This document shows positions 7,572-16,011 of a DNA stretch of 64,000 bases, piece after piece (the first letter of the stretch is position 1; every line of letters begins with the position of its first letter). The position numbers and the translations under genes were made by a program. Below the pieces are notes generated by a model. The model did not search any database. It saw nothing but the letters and a program-made list of their open reading frames with translations, and was not told the origin of the DNA. Source of the stretch: Roseibium aggregatum (GTDB lineage: Bacteria; Pseudomonadota; Alphaproteobacteria; Rhizobiales; Stappiaceae); the NCBI RefSeq assembly GCF_014692675.1, contig NZ_JABFCZ010000021.1, positions 1 through 64,000 on the forward strand. The letters are read 5' to 3'.

Positions 7572-8477
7572 TCAACCGAAGACTGACCACCCGGTCTTCC
7601 TGGCGAACATTTCCATTGCCTCGGTGCCGAGCTTGGAATTGCCGTAGCGATTGAGCCCCGGCGACCAGACCGCGACCGAGGCCTTGCCCGGCGCAATCGC
7701 GAGAATGCCGCCGCCGACACCGCTTTTTCCCGGCAGGCCGACACGGAAGGCAAAGTCGCCGGAGCCGTCATAGTGGCCGCAGGTCATCATCAGCGCCGCG
7801 ATCCGGCGCCGGCGTTCGCGGGACACCAGTTTGGGCGTGTCGTCGGTATCGATCAGGAACCGGCCGGCCAGGGCAAGCTGGCGGCAGCTCATCTCGATGG
7901 CGCACTGGTGGCAATAGGTGCCGTAAACCTCGTCCACACCGGAGTGAAGATTTCCGAAGGACGCCAGGTAATGCGCGAGCGCGACATTGCGGTGCCCCGT
8001 CGCTATTTCGGAACGGGCGACCATTTCGTTGATGTGGATGTCCTCGTCATCGGACGCGGCGCGCACGAAGCGCAGGAGCTGGCCCAGGGCTTCTTTCGGC
8101 CGCGACCCGGCCAGGTAGATATCGGTCGCGATCAGCGCGCCTGCATTGATGAAGGGATTGCGCGGGATACCGTCTTCGCGCTCCAGCAGCAGAAGCGAAT
8201 TGAAGGACAGGCCGGAGGGCTCGCGGCCGACACGGCGCCACAGCTGGTCGCCGACCTTGCCCAGCGCCAGCGCGAGAGCGAAGACCTTGGAGACCGACTG
8301 GATGGAAAACGGCACCTCCGCATCGCCCGCCGTATAAACCTCGCCATCCGCAGCGGCGACGCACATGCCGAACTGGTGCGGATCGATCTTGGCGAGCTCG
8401 GGGATATAGGTGGCCACGCCGCCACGCTCAGGGGAGAGGCCGATGTTTGCGTAGATGTCGTCCAGGAGATCCTTCAT
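7572..8477 (-). CDS. glsA: Glutaminase A
   Basis: A 301-residue serine-dependent beta-lactamase-like glutaminase that hydrolyses glutamine to glutamate and ammonia in the cytoplasm. The catalytic Ser-x-x-Lys is S61-V-S-K64 within SIQSVSKVF. The substrate-site segment [12 protein letters not shown] follows at about 105-117, and [11 protein letters not shown] near residue 250 is the conserved glycine-rich C-terminal motif. Length matches the family (about 300). It appears to be a single-gene unit between the EI24 gene (38 bases upstream) and the sdh control region. Confidence 0.96.
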   Translation of the reverse strand: MKDLLDDIYANIGLSPERGGVATYIPELAKIDPHQFGMCVAAADGEVYTAGDAEVPFSIQSVSKVFALALALGKVGDQLWRRVGREPSGLSFNSLLLLEREDGIPRNPFINAGALIATDIYLAGSRPKEALGQLLRFVRAASDDEDIHINEMVARSEIATGHRNVALAHYLASFGNLHSGVDEVYGTYCHQCAIEMSCRQLALAGRFLIDTDDTPKLVSRERRRRIAALMMTCGHYDGSGDFAFRVGLPGKSGVGGGILAIAPGKASVAVWSPGLNRYGNSKLGTEAMEMFARKTGWSVFG

Positions 8478-8514
8478 GCCGGCCCGTCAGCAAGATTTCG
8501 CCGCGGCCTTGCGG

Positions 8515-9207
8515 CTATCTGCTCCCAGCTTCTCCATATCGGGCGGCCTGTCCAGCGGAAATCTGCTTGAACACATGCATCATGAAGACGGTGGCAAAGA
8601 TGGGCGTGATCAGGTTGAGGATCGGAACAGCCAGAACACCGGCGATGACCAACCCGCCCATGAAGACGGTCCCATTACGCGCTTTACGCAGGCGTTTGGC
8701 TTCCTCGACCGGCATGAAGCGGGTGGCGGCGAATTCGAAGAATTCCCGGCCGAGCAGGTACCCGTTGACCACGAAGAAGGCGACCAGGTTGATGCCAGGG
8801 ACCAGAAGCAAAAGCAGGGCGAAGATGTTGCCGAGGATCACCACGCCGGTGAACTTGATGGCCAGAAAGATCGACGGCATCAGGGCCATGGCCTTGCCCG
8901 GCGGATCGGCCGGATAATCCCGCGTCTCGACGATATCGGCGATCTCGTCCTGGAACAGGCCGGCGAACAGGGCCGAGACGGGGGCGATCAGGAAGCCGAG
9001 ACCGATGATGGCGCCGACCCCGGTCAGGATCGAGAGCGCCGTGTTCAGCCAGGGATAGGGAAGGTCGACGAAGCCTGCGACCAGCCCCTCGAGCCCGATC
9101 CAGATGACCAGAAGAACCGCGAGGGTGAAGCCCAGCATTTTCCAGAAAATGGCCCGGAAGGGCTTTTCGAAGACCTGGCCGAAGGCGCGGGAAGCGGCTG
9201 AGAGCAT
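8515..9207 (-). CDS. EI24-domain (CysZ-like) integral membrane protein
   Basis: A 230-residue polytopic membrane protein of the EI24/CysZ family (PF07264). It has four or more long hydrophobic segments (about 20-42, 58-92, 120-165 and 180-215) and the family motif FFVVNGYLLGREFFEFAATR near residue 155. CysZ members move sulfate, but most alphaproteobacterial relatives are uncharacterised, so the substrate is open. The ATG at 9207 (MLSAASRAFG) has AAGGA five bases upstream; an in-frame extension to 9345 lacks coding character. It is 37 bases upstream of glsA on the same strand. Confidence 0.88.
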   Translation of the reverse strand: MLSAASRAFGQVFEKPFRAIFWKMLGFTLAVLLVIWIGLEGLVAGFVDLPYPWLNTALSILTGVGAIIGLGFLIAPVSALFAGLFQDEIADIVETRDYPADPPGKAMALMPSIFLAIKFTGVVILGNIFALLLLLVPGINLVAFFVVNGYLLGREFFEFAATRFMPVEEAKRLRKARNGTVFMGGLVIAGVLAVPILNLITPIFATVFMMHVFKQISAGQAARYGEAGSR

Positions 9208-9308
9208 CTGGTTCCTTGCTCGGTTTGAAACGGACAGCCCCGACATAAGTGCGAAGCCAATGGGGTGCAAGGGTCCTGCGGAAAGAAGCCTCGACCACCG
9301 GATAGGCC

Positions 9309-9695
9309 CTAATAAGGAGCTGGTTTCATGCCTTCGTACTCCCAATTAAAATGCTTCCTGAGGCAATCCATCCATTGCTCGAAACGATCCGAGGCACAGC
9401 GGTCGACAAGAGCCAGGATCTGCGCTTCGACTTCATCCGGATCGAACCGCTCACATTTTATGAATTTCCAGCTAGCCTTCTGTTTACCCGACTGTCTGAC
9501 GTTATACCGGTCGCGGCCACACAGGATCGTTATACCGAAGTCGTCGCCGTAAAACTTTCCGGTGTCGTTAATTGTCAGCCGGGCGAGCATCGTCAGGTCA
9601 TCGGCTGGCGGAATTTCCCGAATGTCAAAAATGGGTTGAAACCCATTGCCCGCATAACTGAATTCCCATCGAACGACATAGAGTTTCCCGGTCAC
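9309..9695 (-). CDS. Hypothetical protein, 128 residues
   Basis: I do not recognise this protein. It begins with a GTG codon preceded by a purine-rich AGGGGG stretch. It has mixed, soluble-looking composition, acidic in its C-terminal half (CERFDPDEVEAQIL) and rich in aromatic residues, with alternating strand-like segments in the first 60 residues. There is no signal peptide or membrane helix. It is less GC-rich than its neighbours. The opposite strand is also open here, but its reading is less protein-like. A 10-bp perfect inverted repeat lies about 27 bases upstream of the start (9722-9755). Confidence 0.55.
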   Translation of the reverse strand: MTGKLYVVRWEFSYAGNGFQPIFDIREIPPADDLTMLARLTINDTGKFYGDDFGITILCGRDRYNVRQSGKQKASWKFIKCERFDPDEVEAQILALVDRCASDRFEQWMDCLRKHFNWEYEGMKPAPY

Positions 9696-9721
9696 GTTTC
9701 CCCCTAAAACGCAGTCACCAT

Positions 9722-9755
9722 CTGTACCGATTCAAGAGCAAACTCATCGGTACAG
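9722..9755. repeat. Perfect 10-bp inverted repeat upstream of the 128-residue gene
   Basis: CTGTACCGAT and ATCGGTACAG flank a 14-base spacer. A second, shorter hairpin (GACCAC/GTGGTC) follows at 9763-9780. There is no T-run, so a factor-independent terminator is unlikely. It could be an operator for the 128-residue gene or a transcript-end structure of the acyltransferase gene at 9822. Confidence 0.5.
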
Positions 9756-9821
9756 TCAAGCTGACCACCTATGCGTGGTCGGACCGGCGAAAGGTCTGAC
9801 TTTAGGGAAACCTGCTCGACC

Positions 9822-10883
9822 TTACCTTGGCTGCACCAGAAAAGGCGCATGCCGGTAGTGCCGCCACAGGCCGATCAGCTTCCTGCGGCACAGTTTCTCG
9901 ATCAGGTGATAGCTGGCGAACGCACTAGCGTAGGCGGCGGCGACCGCGATCAGGACGGCGAGCAGGTTCGGCAGCCTCGACCCGATCAGCCGCATCACCA
10001 GGAACATGACCGGCACATGCAGGAGATAGAGCGAGAAGCTGATCTTGCCCGCCAATGTGAAAATGCCCGAGCCGAGAACCGCATCGGAAACCGAATTGCC
10101 GAAGGCGGCCAGAAAGACGACGACGGCGGCGCCGAAGGCGGTCGTCAGGCTCCAGAACTCGGCCTGCGGCGACACGATCGTCCGGTAAAGCAGATAGAAG
10201 GTCAAAAGGGCAAGGCCGACAAAGCCGGTCGCGGGATGATCGAACCGCTGCCGCGCCCGTGCGAACACCCGTCCCGCGATGACGCCGAACAGGAAATAGG
10301 GAAGCTTTGACGTGAGCAGGATGCCCGGCCCTGCGAGGCCCGACAGGGTACAGAGAACCACGAGAGCGGCCGTCAGCAGGGGAACCCACCGATAGCGTTC
10401 CGGATTTTCCAGCCAGAGCCAGATCAGGAGAAAATAGAAATAGAACTGGATTTCCGGAGGGATCGACCAGAACACCCCGGTCGAGCCGATCATCAGAAGA
10501 TGGCGGGCGATCTGGACCGGGCCTTCGATGGGCTCGATATAGCCGAGGCCCGGCAGGGCGCTCAGAAGCGTCACCAAGATCACCGAGACCATATAGACGG
10601 GAAAGATGCGTGCGAACCGGTGAACGATATAATCGGGCGCATCGAACCGGCGCCCGCCGTATAGAAATGCCATCAAAAACCCGCCGAGCGAGAAAAAAAT
10701 GGCAACAGATTCGCCCCCGAGCCCCACCGTCAGCCACTCCGGGGTGAACCGCGGTGCCAGGAACAGGTCGAGATGGCTGACGACGACGAGCGAGGCGACC
10801 AGACCGCGCAACCCGTCCAGATTGGAAATCCGGGCGGGGTCGGCTGCCTTCCGGCTGTCCGTATGTGTCGCTTCGAAACTCAC
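9822..10883 (-). CDS. Acyltransferase 3 (OafA/YrhL-like) membrane O-acyltransferase
   Basis: A 353-residue integral membrane protein of the acyltransferase-3 family (PF01757). It has an N-terminal LDGLRGLVASLVVVSH segment containing the conserved Arg and His (residues 23-38), then about ten hydrophobic helices with FSLYLLHVPVMF late in the protein. Relatives transfer acetyl or succinyl groups to surface polysaccharides or other glycans; the acceptor here is unknown. It has a GTG start at 10883 without a clear ribosome site. A TTAA-N7-TTAA motif (CtrA-like) lies about 107 bases upstream. It stands alone on the minus strand downstream of recR. Confidence 0.92.
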   Translation of the reverse strand: MSFEATHTDSRKAADPARISNLDGLRGLVASLVVVSHLDLFLAPRFTPEWLTVGLGGESVAIFFSLGGFLMAFLYGGRRFDAPDYIVHRFARIFPVYMVSVILVTLLSALPGLGYIEPIEGPVQIARHLLMIGSTGVFWSIPPEIQFYFYFLLIWLWLENPERYRWVPLLTAALVVLCTLSGLAGPGILLTSKLPYFLFGVIAGRVFARARQRFDHPATGFVGLALLTFYLLYRTIVSPQAEFWSLTTAFGAAVVVFLAAFGNSVSDAVLGSGIFTLAGKISFSLYLLHVPVMFLVMRLIGSRLPNLLAVLIAVAAAYASAFASYHLIEKLCRRKLIGLWRHYRHAPFLVQPR

Positions 10884-10989
10884 AAAAAACGCTCAAGCTT
10901 GCCGCCGGCTGACGGGGAGACGGTCATCCTCTTCTGAAAAGGCCGGGCGGCGCGCAAGACGTCATCGGGTGCCCGAACCTCCTCAAAGG

Positions 10990-11004
10990 TTAAAGCCCCG
11001 TTAA
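10990..11004. promoter_or_regulatory. Candidate CtrA-binding box
   Basis: TTAA at 10990-10993 and TTAA(C) at 11001-11004 are separated by seven bases, the spacing of the alphaproteobacterial cell-cycle regulator CtrA. It sits in the recR/acyltransferase interval, about 107 bases upstream of the acyltransferase start. The motif is short and can occur by chance. Confidence 0.35.
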
Positions 11005-11046
11005 CAATTTATTTCAAATGATTGTCGTCCCTATGGTTAAGGCCGC

Positions 11047-11655
11047 TCAGAACTGCGTGCGGGCCTTCAGGGCCTGGGCAAGTGTGCCCTCGTCGAGATA
11101 ATCGAGCTCGCCGCCGACCGGGACGCCGTGAGCCAGGCGAGTGACCTTTACGTCAAGGTGAGCCAACTGGTCAGTGACGTAATGGGCCGTCGTCTGGCCT
11201 TCGACAGTGGCGTTGATCGCCAGGATGACTTCCTCGATGGCCTCGCTGCCGCAGCGCTCGATCAGCGCGGCGATGTTGAGGTCCTCCGGGCCGACCCCGT
11301 CAAGCGGCGACAGTGTACCGCCGAGGACGTGATAGCGCGCGTTGATCGCGGCGGCCCGTTCCAGGGCCCAGAGGTCGGCGACGTCTTCGACCACCACCAG
11401 AACGGACTGGTCGCGGCGCGGGTCGGAACAGATGGCGCAGGGGTCGGAGGTGTCGACCGTGCCGCAGACCGAACAGATACCGATCTTCTCCACCGCCACG
11501 CCCATGGCCTCGGCGAGCGGCACCAGAAGCAGGTCCTTCTTCTTGATCAGATGGAGCGCGGCGCGGCGCGCCGAGCGCGGCCCCAGTCCGGGCAGCTTCG
11601 CCAGAAGCTGGATCAGCCGCTCGATTTCCGGTCCGACGACCTTGTTCTGCGCCAT
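11047..11655 (-). CDS. recR: Recombination mediator protein RecR
   Basis: A 202-residue RecR, the RecFOR component that helps load RecA at single-strand gaps. It has the N-terminal helix-hairpin-helix ([11 protein letters not shown], residues 21-31) and a zinc finger with Cys61, 64, 73 and 76. The Toprim domain begins at about 85 ([17 protein letters not shown]), with the Walker-B-like C-terminal segment. It forms the classical dnaX-ybaB-recR cluster with the two genes upstream, although a 239-base interval containing repeats separates it from ybaB. Confidence 0.97.
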   Translation of the reverse strand: MAQNKVVGPEIERLIQLLAKLPGLGPRSARRAALHLIKKKDLLLVPLAEAMGVAVEKIGICSVCGTVDTSDPCAICSDPRRDQSVLVVVEDVADLWALERAAAINARYHVLGGTLSPLDGVGPEDLNIAALIERCGSEAIEEVILAINATVEGQTTAHYVTDQLAHLDVKVTRLAHGVPVGGELDYLDEGTLAQALKARTQF

Positions 11656-11703
11656 AGTCAGTTCATTTCCCTAGGCGGCGGTACCCAAAACCACTGCCGG
11701 ATC

Positions 11704-11849
11704 CCCTCACCCGGGCCTGCGGCCCGACCTCTCCCCCCAATGGAAGTAAAAAAGGGGGGGAGAGGTTAATTGAAGCAGAAATCGAGGCTTGGCCGAGATA
11801 TCCTTCTCCCCGAGGGAGAAGGTGGCCCGAAGGGCCGGATGAGGGGTGA
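11704..11849. repeat. Inverted pair of a dispersed intergenic repeat
   Basis: A left arm (11704-11737) and a right arm (11814-11849) are imperfect inverted copies of the same element, a CCCTCAYCCGG unit followed by a GGCCC hairpin and a CCTTCTCCC/GGGAGAAGG segment. Inner hairpins lie at about 11730-11765 and 11802-11822. This resembles the dispersed palindromic intergenic repeats common in alphaproteobacterial genomes. It lies between ybaB and recR and may shape the transcript; there is no coding content. Confidence 0.65.
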
Positions 11850-11894
11850 CAGAGCCTGCCGGCCTCCCAACCCGATCGACAAGCCTCAGCAAAT

Positions 11895-12215
11895 TCAAAA
11901 CGGCAGTTTCATTCCGGCCGGAAGGCCGAGGCCGCTCATCATTTCCTGGGTCTTTTCCTGCATGGCCTGCTCGACCTTGGCCTTGGCCTCGTTGTGGGCG
12001 GCGATGATCAGGTCCTCGAGGATTTCGACGTCCTCTTCCTTGAACATGGCCGGATCGATCTTGACGGCCTTCAGCTCGCCCTTGCCGCCGATCTTCACAC
12101 TCACCAGACCACCGCCCGCGGTGCCTTCGGCCTCGATTTCGGCAATCTCTTCCTGCAGGGAGCCCATCTGCTCCTGCATCTGCTTTGCCTGTTTCATCAT
12201 CTTGAGGAAGTCCAT
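11895..12215 (-). CDS. ybaB: YbaB/EbfC nucleoid-associated protein
   Basis: A 106-residue YbaB/EbfC family DNA-binding protein, normal for the family. It begins [17 protein letters not shown], the hallmark N-terminal helix, and ends in the proline/glycine-rich [12 protein letters not shown] tail. Homologues bind DNA as dimers and influence nucleoid structure or gene expression. I chose the ATG at 12215; a 14-codon upstream extension has no family similarity. It lies between dnaX (95 bases upstream) and recR in the conserved cluster. Confidence 0.94.
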   Translation of the reverse strand: MDFLKMMKQAKQMQEQMGSLQEEIAEIEAEGTAGGGLVSVKIGGKGELKAVKIDPAMFKEEDVEILEDLIIAAHNEAKAKVEQAMQEKTQEMMSGLGLPAGMKLPF

Positions 12216-12310
12216 GGCCTCATTCTCCATCTGATGCGCCTTGCCCGGTCCGGGCAATCTTTCGGGCAGGCTTAGTCTAATGGAAAACAGAGAGCAAACG
12301 GGAATTTCGT

Positions 12311-14131
12311 TTACTCTTCGTCGGCATCGTCGTCGCCTAGCGCCTCACCCAGAAGCGGGTCGGCGAGTTCCTCGTCCTCGTCGGTCTCCTGGACGCTGAC
12401 GTTGACGATCTTCGCGCCGGGAAACTTGCCGAGCAGTGCTGCGACCGTTGGATGCGCGCGGGCATCGGACAGGAGCATTTCCCGGTTCGCTTCGCGTTCC
12501 TCGTGGATCGTCGGACGACCCTGAGCCCGGCTGATGCTGACGATCCAACGGGTGCCTGTCCATTCGGTGAGCTTGCGGCCGAACTCGCCGGCAATGTCGG
12601 CCGATGCGTCCTCGGTCGGCTGGATCTCGATCCGGCCCGGCTCGAACTTGACGAGCCGCATCTGGCGCTCAATAGCGACCTTCATCGGGATGTCGCGCTT
12701 TTCGGATGCCAGTGCCGCGCAGTCCTGGAGAGAGCCGAGCGCAACCGCCGGAACGGCCGGCTGGACCTGAGGCGCTGCCTGGGGCCTGATCTGGGGCGGT
12801 CGCTGAGCGCCGCCGCCGGCGATGGCGGCAAGCTTCGGCCGTGGCTCGAAGGAGGCGGCCGGACCGCCGCCACCGGGTCCACCAGAAGAACCAGTTGGGG
12901 CAGGCGCCCCGCCACCGGCGGAAATCGTTCCGCCGCTTTTCAGAAGCGCCAGCGCCTCGCCCGGATCGGGCAAATCGGCCGCATAGGCCAGACGGACCAG
13001 CACCATGTCGGCGGCGGCCAGCGGCTTGGGCGCGGCCTGCACTTCCTGAACGCCCTTCAGCAGGATCTGCCAGGCCCGGGACAGGGCGCGCACGGACAGC
13101 TTTTCGGCGAACTCATGACCTTTCAGCCGTTCCGTCTCGGTGACCGAGACATCCTCGCCCGCCTTCGGCACCACCTTCATCCGGGTCACCAGATGGGTGA
13201 AGTCGGCCAGATCCGTCAGAACGATCGCGGGATCGGCACCGACCTGGTACTGGGCAGCGAGTTCCTCCATGGCTTCGGCGACGCGGCCGGCCATGACATG
13301 GTCGAACAGGTCAATCACCCGAGCCCGGTCGGCAAGACCGAGCATCTGGCGAACCTCATCGGCCTCGATTGCGCCGGCCCCGTGGGCCATGGCCTGATCG
13401 AGCAGGGAGAGCGAGTCACGGGCCGAGCCCTCACCGGCTCGGGCGATCAGGGTCAGGGCCTCGTCGGTGATCTGAATGCCTTCGGCATCGGAAATGCGGC
13501 GCAGGAGGCCGACCAGCTTCGGCTGCTCGATCCGGCGCAGGTCGAACCGCTGACAGCGGGACAGAACCGTGATCGGAACCTTGCGGATTTCCGTGGTGGC
13601 GAAAATAAACTTCACATGCTCGGGCGGCTCCTCGAGCGTCTTCAGGAGGCCGTTGAAGGCCGCCGTCGACAGCATGTGCACTTCGTCGATGATGTAGACC
13701 TTGTAGCGCGCCGTCGCCGGACGGTAACGCGCAGCGTCGGTGATCTCGCGAATGTCGTTGATGCCGGTGTGGGAGGCGGCGTCCATCTCGATGACATCCA
13801 CATGCCGGCCTTCCATGATGGCGCGGCAATGGGTGCCTTCCTGTTCGAGCTTAACCGTCGGCCTGTCGGCTTCGCCGGGAACCTCGTAGTTGAGGCCGCG
13901 GGCGAGGATGCGGGCGGTGGTGGTCTTGCCGACCCCGCGCACGCCGGTCAGCATCCAGGCCTGGGCGATGCGCCCGGTCTCGAACGCGTTTTCCAGCGTC
14001 TGCACCATGGGCTCCTGACCGACCAGATCCTCGAAGGTCTGGGGCCGGTACTTGCGCGCCAGCACCCGGTAGGCGCCGTCTTTCGCAGCCCCGGTCTTCA
14101 CGCCATCTTCAGGAAAAGCCATCTCGTCCAT
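12311..14131 (-). CDS. dnaX: DNA polymerase III subunit tau/gamma
   Basis: A 606-residue DnaX, the clamp-loader ATPase of the replisome. Walker A is GVRGVGKT at 63-70. The Walker B/sensor region includes [10 protein letters not shown] and [12 protein letters not shown]. The central domain III is followed by a low-complexity Gly/Pro/Ala linker (about 430-480) and a C-terminal tau-type domain ending in an acidic tail. The four-cysteine zinc module expected near residues 78-105 is largely lost; only Cys102 remains. No obvious slippery A-run was seen. The start at the ATG at 14131 is chosen over an upstream extension to 14239 that runs toward the SRP RNA gene. Confidence 0.95.
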   Translation of the reverse strand: MDEMAFPEDGVKTGAAKDGAYRVLARKYRPQTFEDLVGQEPMVQTLENAFETGRIAQAWMLTGVRGVGKTTTARILARGLNYEVPGEADRPTVKLEQEGTHCRAIMEGRHVDVIEMDAASHTGINDIREITDAARYRPATARYKVYIIDEVHMLSTAAFNGLLKTLEEPPEHVKFIFATTEIRKVPITVLSRCQRFDLRRIEQPKLVGLLRRISDAEGIQITDEALTLIARAGEGSARDSLSLLDQAMAHGAGAIEADEVRQMLGLADRARVIDLFDHVMAGRVAEAMEELAAQYQVGADPAIVLTDLADFTHLVTRMKVVPKAGEDVSVTETERLKGHEFAEKLSVRALSRAWQILLKGVQEVQAAPKPLAAADMVLVRLAYAADLPDPGEALALLKSGGTISAGGGAPAPTGSSGGPGGGGPAASFEPRPKLAAIAGGGAQRPPQIRPQAAPQVQPAVPAVALGSLQDCAALASEKRDIPMKVAIERQMRLVKFEPGRIEIQPTEDASADIAGEFGRKLTEWTGTRWIVSISRAQGRPTIHEEREANREMLLSDARAHPTVAALLGKFPGAKIVNVSVQETDEDEELADPLLGEALGDDDADEE

Positions 14132-14261
14132 GGGCGCACCATACCGCCTTTTTTGCGCCGGTGTCGTGATCCTTTTCCGATTTTTCTGTGCACCATCGGC
14201 AAAAGAAATCGGGCGCCACAAGACACCCTTACGGCACATTCGGAACGGACTTTAAGGAAAG

Positions 14262-14366
14262 GGTGGGAGGCTGGCACGGTGACCCGTGCCGAGATCTCGT
14301 TAGGGCTGCTTCCTTCCAGACCTGACCCGGTTGGCGAGTGGCTCGTCCACCACCAACCTCCCGAGG
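14262..14366 (-). ncRNA. ffs: Signal recognition particle RNA, small bacterial (4.5S) type
   Basis: The minus strand carries the universal SRP apical segment: a GGTCAGGT block followed by the GGAA tetraloop with GGAAGCAGCC after it (the complement reads GGGCTGCTTCCTTCC at about 14303-14317). Outer arms pair as GGGAGGTTGG (5' end, 14362-14353) with CCAGCCTCCC (3' end, 14274-14265). This gives a single hairpin of about 100 nt that binds Ffh for co-translational targeting. It lies just upstream of dnaX on the same strand, a common alphaproteobacterial arrangement. End points are approximate. Confidence 0.93.
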
Positions 14367-14521
14367 CCCTTATATCAGAACGAAGGGGGCCTTTGGCAAG
14401 GGGGTGGGACGAATTGTTTGCCGGCTGGCCGATACCGGAAAAACCGGTCCGCCAAGCCCCTCGCCCAAGACCCTCGCCAAGGCTTCTTTTCATGGTGTAG
14501 GCTGTCGGCGTTTTATTTCAG

Positions 14522-14959
14522 ATGCGGACCCGCCTTTTCATGATTCAGTTCGATCTCAACCCCCGTCTCGAAGGCGACAGCTACCCGGTCATCGACCTCG
14601 AGCTGTGCGCTGTCCGGCTGATGAAGGATGCCAATTATCCCTGGGTCCTGATGGTACCGCGCAAGTCCGACCTGATCGAAATCATCGACCTGGACGCCCG
14701 TGACCGGGGCCGGCTGATGGAGGAAATCGCCGCCGTCTGCGAGGCGCTGAAACAGGTGACCGACTGCGAGAAGCTCAACGTCGGGGCGCTTGGCAACCAG
14801 GTGTCCCAGCTGCATGTGCATGTGATCGCCCGCTTCCGGGACGATCCGGCCTGGCCCGGCCCGGTCTGGGGCGTCGTTCCGCCCGAGCCTTACGACCATG
14901 ACAAGGCAGATCAACTCATTAATGCACTCAAGTCGGCGCTGACCGGTTCTTCGGACTGA
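14522..14959 (+). CDS. HIT-family nucleotide hydrolase/transferase
   Basis: A 145-residue histidine-triad domain protein (PF01230). The triad region reads Gln96-Leu-His98-Val-His100-Val, so the first His of the canonical H-x-H-x-H is Gln, while the middle, catalytic His98 is kept. Members act on AMP-linked compounds such as dinucleoside polyphosphates; the specific substrate cannot be told. It begins with the ATG at 14522; Met7 is an alternative. It is divergent from the SRP RNA/dnaX unit and 46 bases upstream of nudC. Confidence 0.9.
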   Translation: MRTRLFMIQFDLNPRLEGDSYPVIDLELCAVRLMKDANYPWVLMVPRKSDLIEIIDLDARDRGRLMEEIAAVCEALKQVTDCEKLNVGALGNQVSQLHVHVIARFRDDPAWPGPVWGVVPPEPYDHDKADQLINALKSALTGSSD

Positions 14960-15005
14960 ACCTTCCAGCGACACCGCCCCCGAATTCAAAGCCAAGGATC
15001 TTCTC

Positions 15006-15956
15006 ATGACGGCATCGGCCGGAAAGCCGCATGGTCGAACATCGATCATGAACTTCATCGACAACAGGCTCGATCGCCTCGCGGTGCGGCGGGGCGATAC
15101 GAACTGGATCAAGGATCAGCTTTACCGCAGTGACACCGAAGTCGTCCTGTCCACCGCAAACCGGCTGGTTCTGCCCGTAGACAACCCTTCACATATCGGA
15201 TTGCCGCTCGGCAGAACGGTCGAGCTGGGCGCAAACCTGGAGGAGATGATTTTCCTCGGCCTGGACAACACGCGAAATCGCGCGCTCTTCGCCGCCACGA
15301 CTCCCGGCAGCGACGAGGAAATGGAGGCCGTCGAGGGCGTCAGGGTCATCGACCTGCGCACGCTGGCGCTGGAAGCGGAACATTCCCGGGAAGACCTGAG
15401 TGCCCTCTCCCAGGCCCGGGCCCTCATTCACTGGCATCGCACCCACCGGTTCTGTTCGCGCTGCGGTCAGCCGACGACGCTCGCGGAAGCCGGTTACCGG
15501 CGCGATTGCCCGTCCTGTGGCGGACAGCATTTCCCGCGCACCGATCCTTGCGTGATCATGCTGATCACCGACGGCGACCGGGCGCTGCTCGGACGGCCGC
15601 CGCGGCTGGCGGAAGGCATGTTCACCACCCTTGCCGGTTTCATGGAGCCGGGCGAGACCATCGAACAGGCGGTCCGCCGCGAAACATTCGAGGAAGCCGG
15701 CATCCGGGTCGGCGATGTGCGCCTGATCTCCAACCAGCCCTGGCCCTTTCCGGCCAATCTCATGCTCGGCTGCCATGGCGATGCGCTGTCGAGCGAGATA
15801 TCGATCGGCGACGACGAACTGGAAGCCTGCCGCTGGTGCGACCGGGCAGAAGTCCGCCAGATGGTGGACGGCACGCACCCGCTGGGCCACCGCATCCCGC
15901 CGGCCATATCCATTGCCCATGAGCTGATCGTCGGCTGGCTCGGTGAGGCGGACTGA
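15006..15956 (+). CDS. nudC: NADH pyrophosphatase / NAD-capped RNA decapping hydrolase
   Basis: A 316-residue NudC. It has an N-terminal domain, a zinc ribbon with Cys150, 153, 168 and 171, and a perfect Nudix box at 211-233 (Gly-x5-Glu-x7-Arg-Glu-Thr-Phe-Glu-Glu-Ala-Gly-Ile). The post-Nudix SNQPWPFP motif is the NADH-diphosphatase signature. The family cleaves NADH to NMNH plus AMP and removes NAD caps from RNA. The ATG at 15006 has AAGGA seven bases upstream; Met15 is a weaker alternative. It probably shares a transcript with the HIT gene. Confidence 0.95.
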   Translation: MTASAGKPHGRTSIMNFIDNRLDRLAVRRGDTNWIKDQLYRSDTEVVLSTANRLVLPVDNPSHIGLPLGRTVELGANLEEMIFLGLDNTRNRALFAATTPGSDEEMEAVEGVRVIDLRTLALEAEHSREDLSALSQARALIHWHRTHRFCSRCGQPTTLAEAGYRRDCPSCGGQHFPRTDPCVIMLITDGDRALLGRPPRLAEGMFTTLAGFMEPGETIEQAVRRETFEEAGIRVGDVRLISNQPWPFPANLMLGCHGDALSSEISIGDDELEACRWCDRAEVRQMVDGTHPLGHRIPPAISIAHELIVGWLGEAD

Positions 15957-16011
15957 GTTTCCGCCATGACGTGTTAGGGTTGCGTCCGGTCCCCGGTCAA
16001 AGGAGCGATTC

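Noticed and set aside
7438..7647. A 69-codon plus-strand frame between sdhC and glsA
   Set aside because: No ribosome site, runs into the glsA 3' end on the other strand, and overlaps the candidate promoter and 12-mer repeats.
12452..14500. A 682-codon plus-strand open frame opposite dnaX and the SRP RNA
   Set aside because: Antisense to dnaX and crosses the structured SRP RNA gene; not credible.
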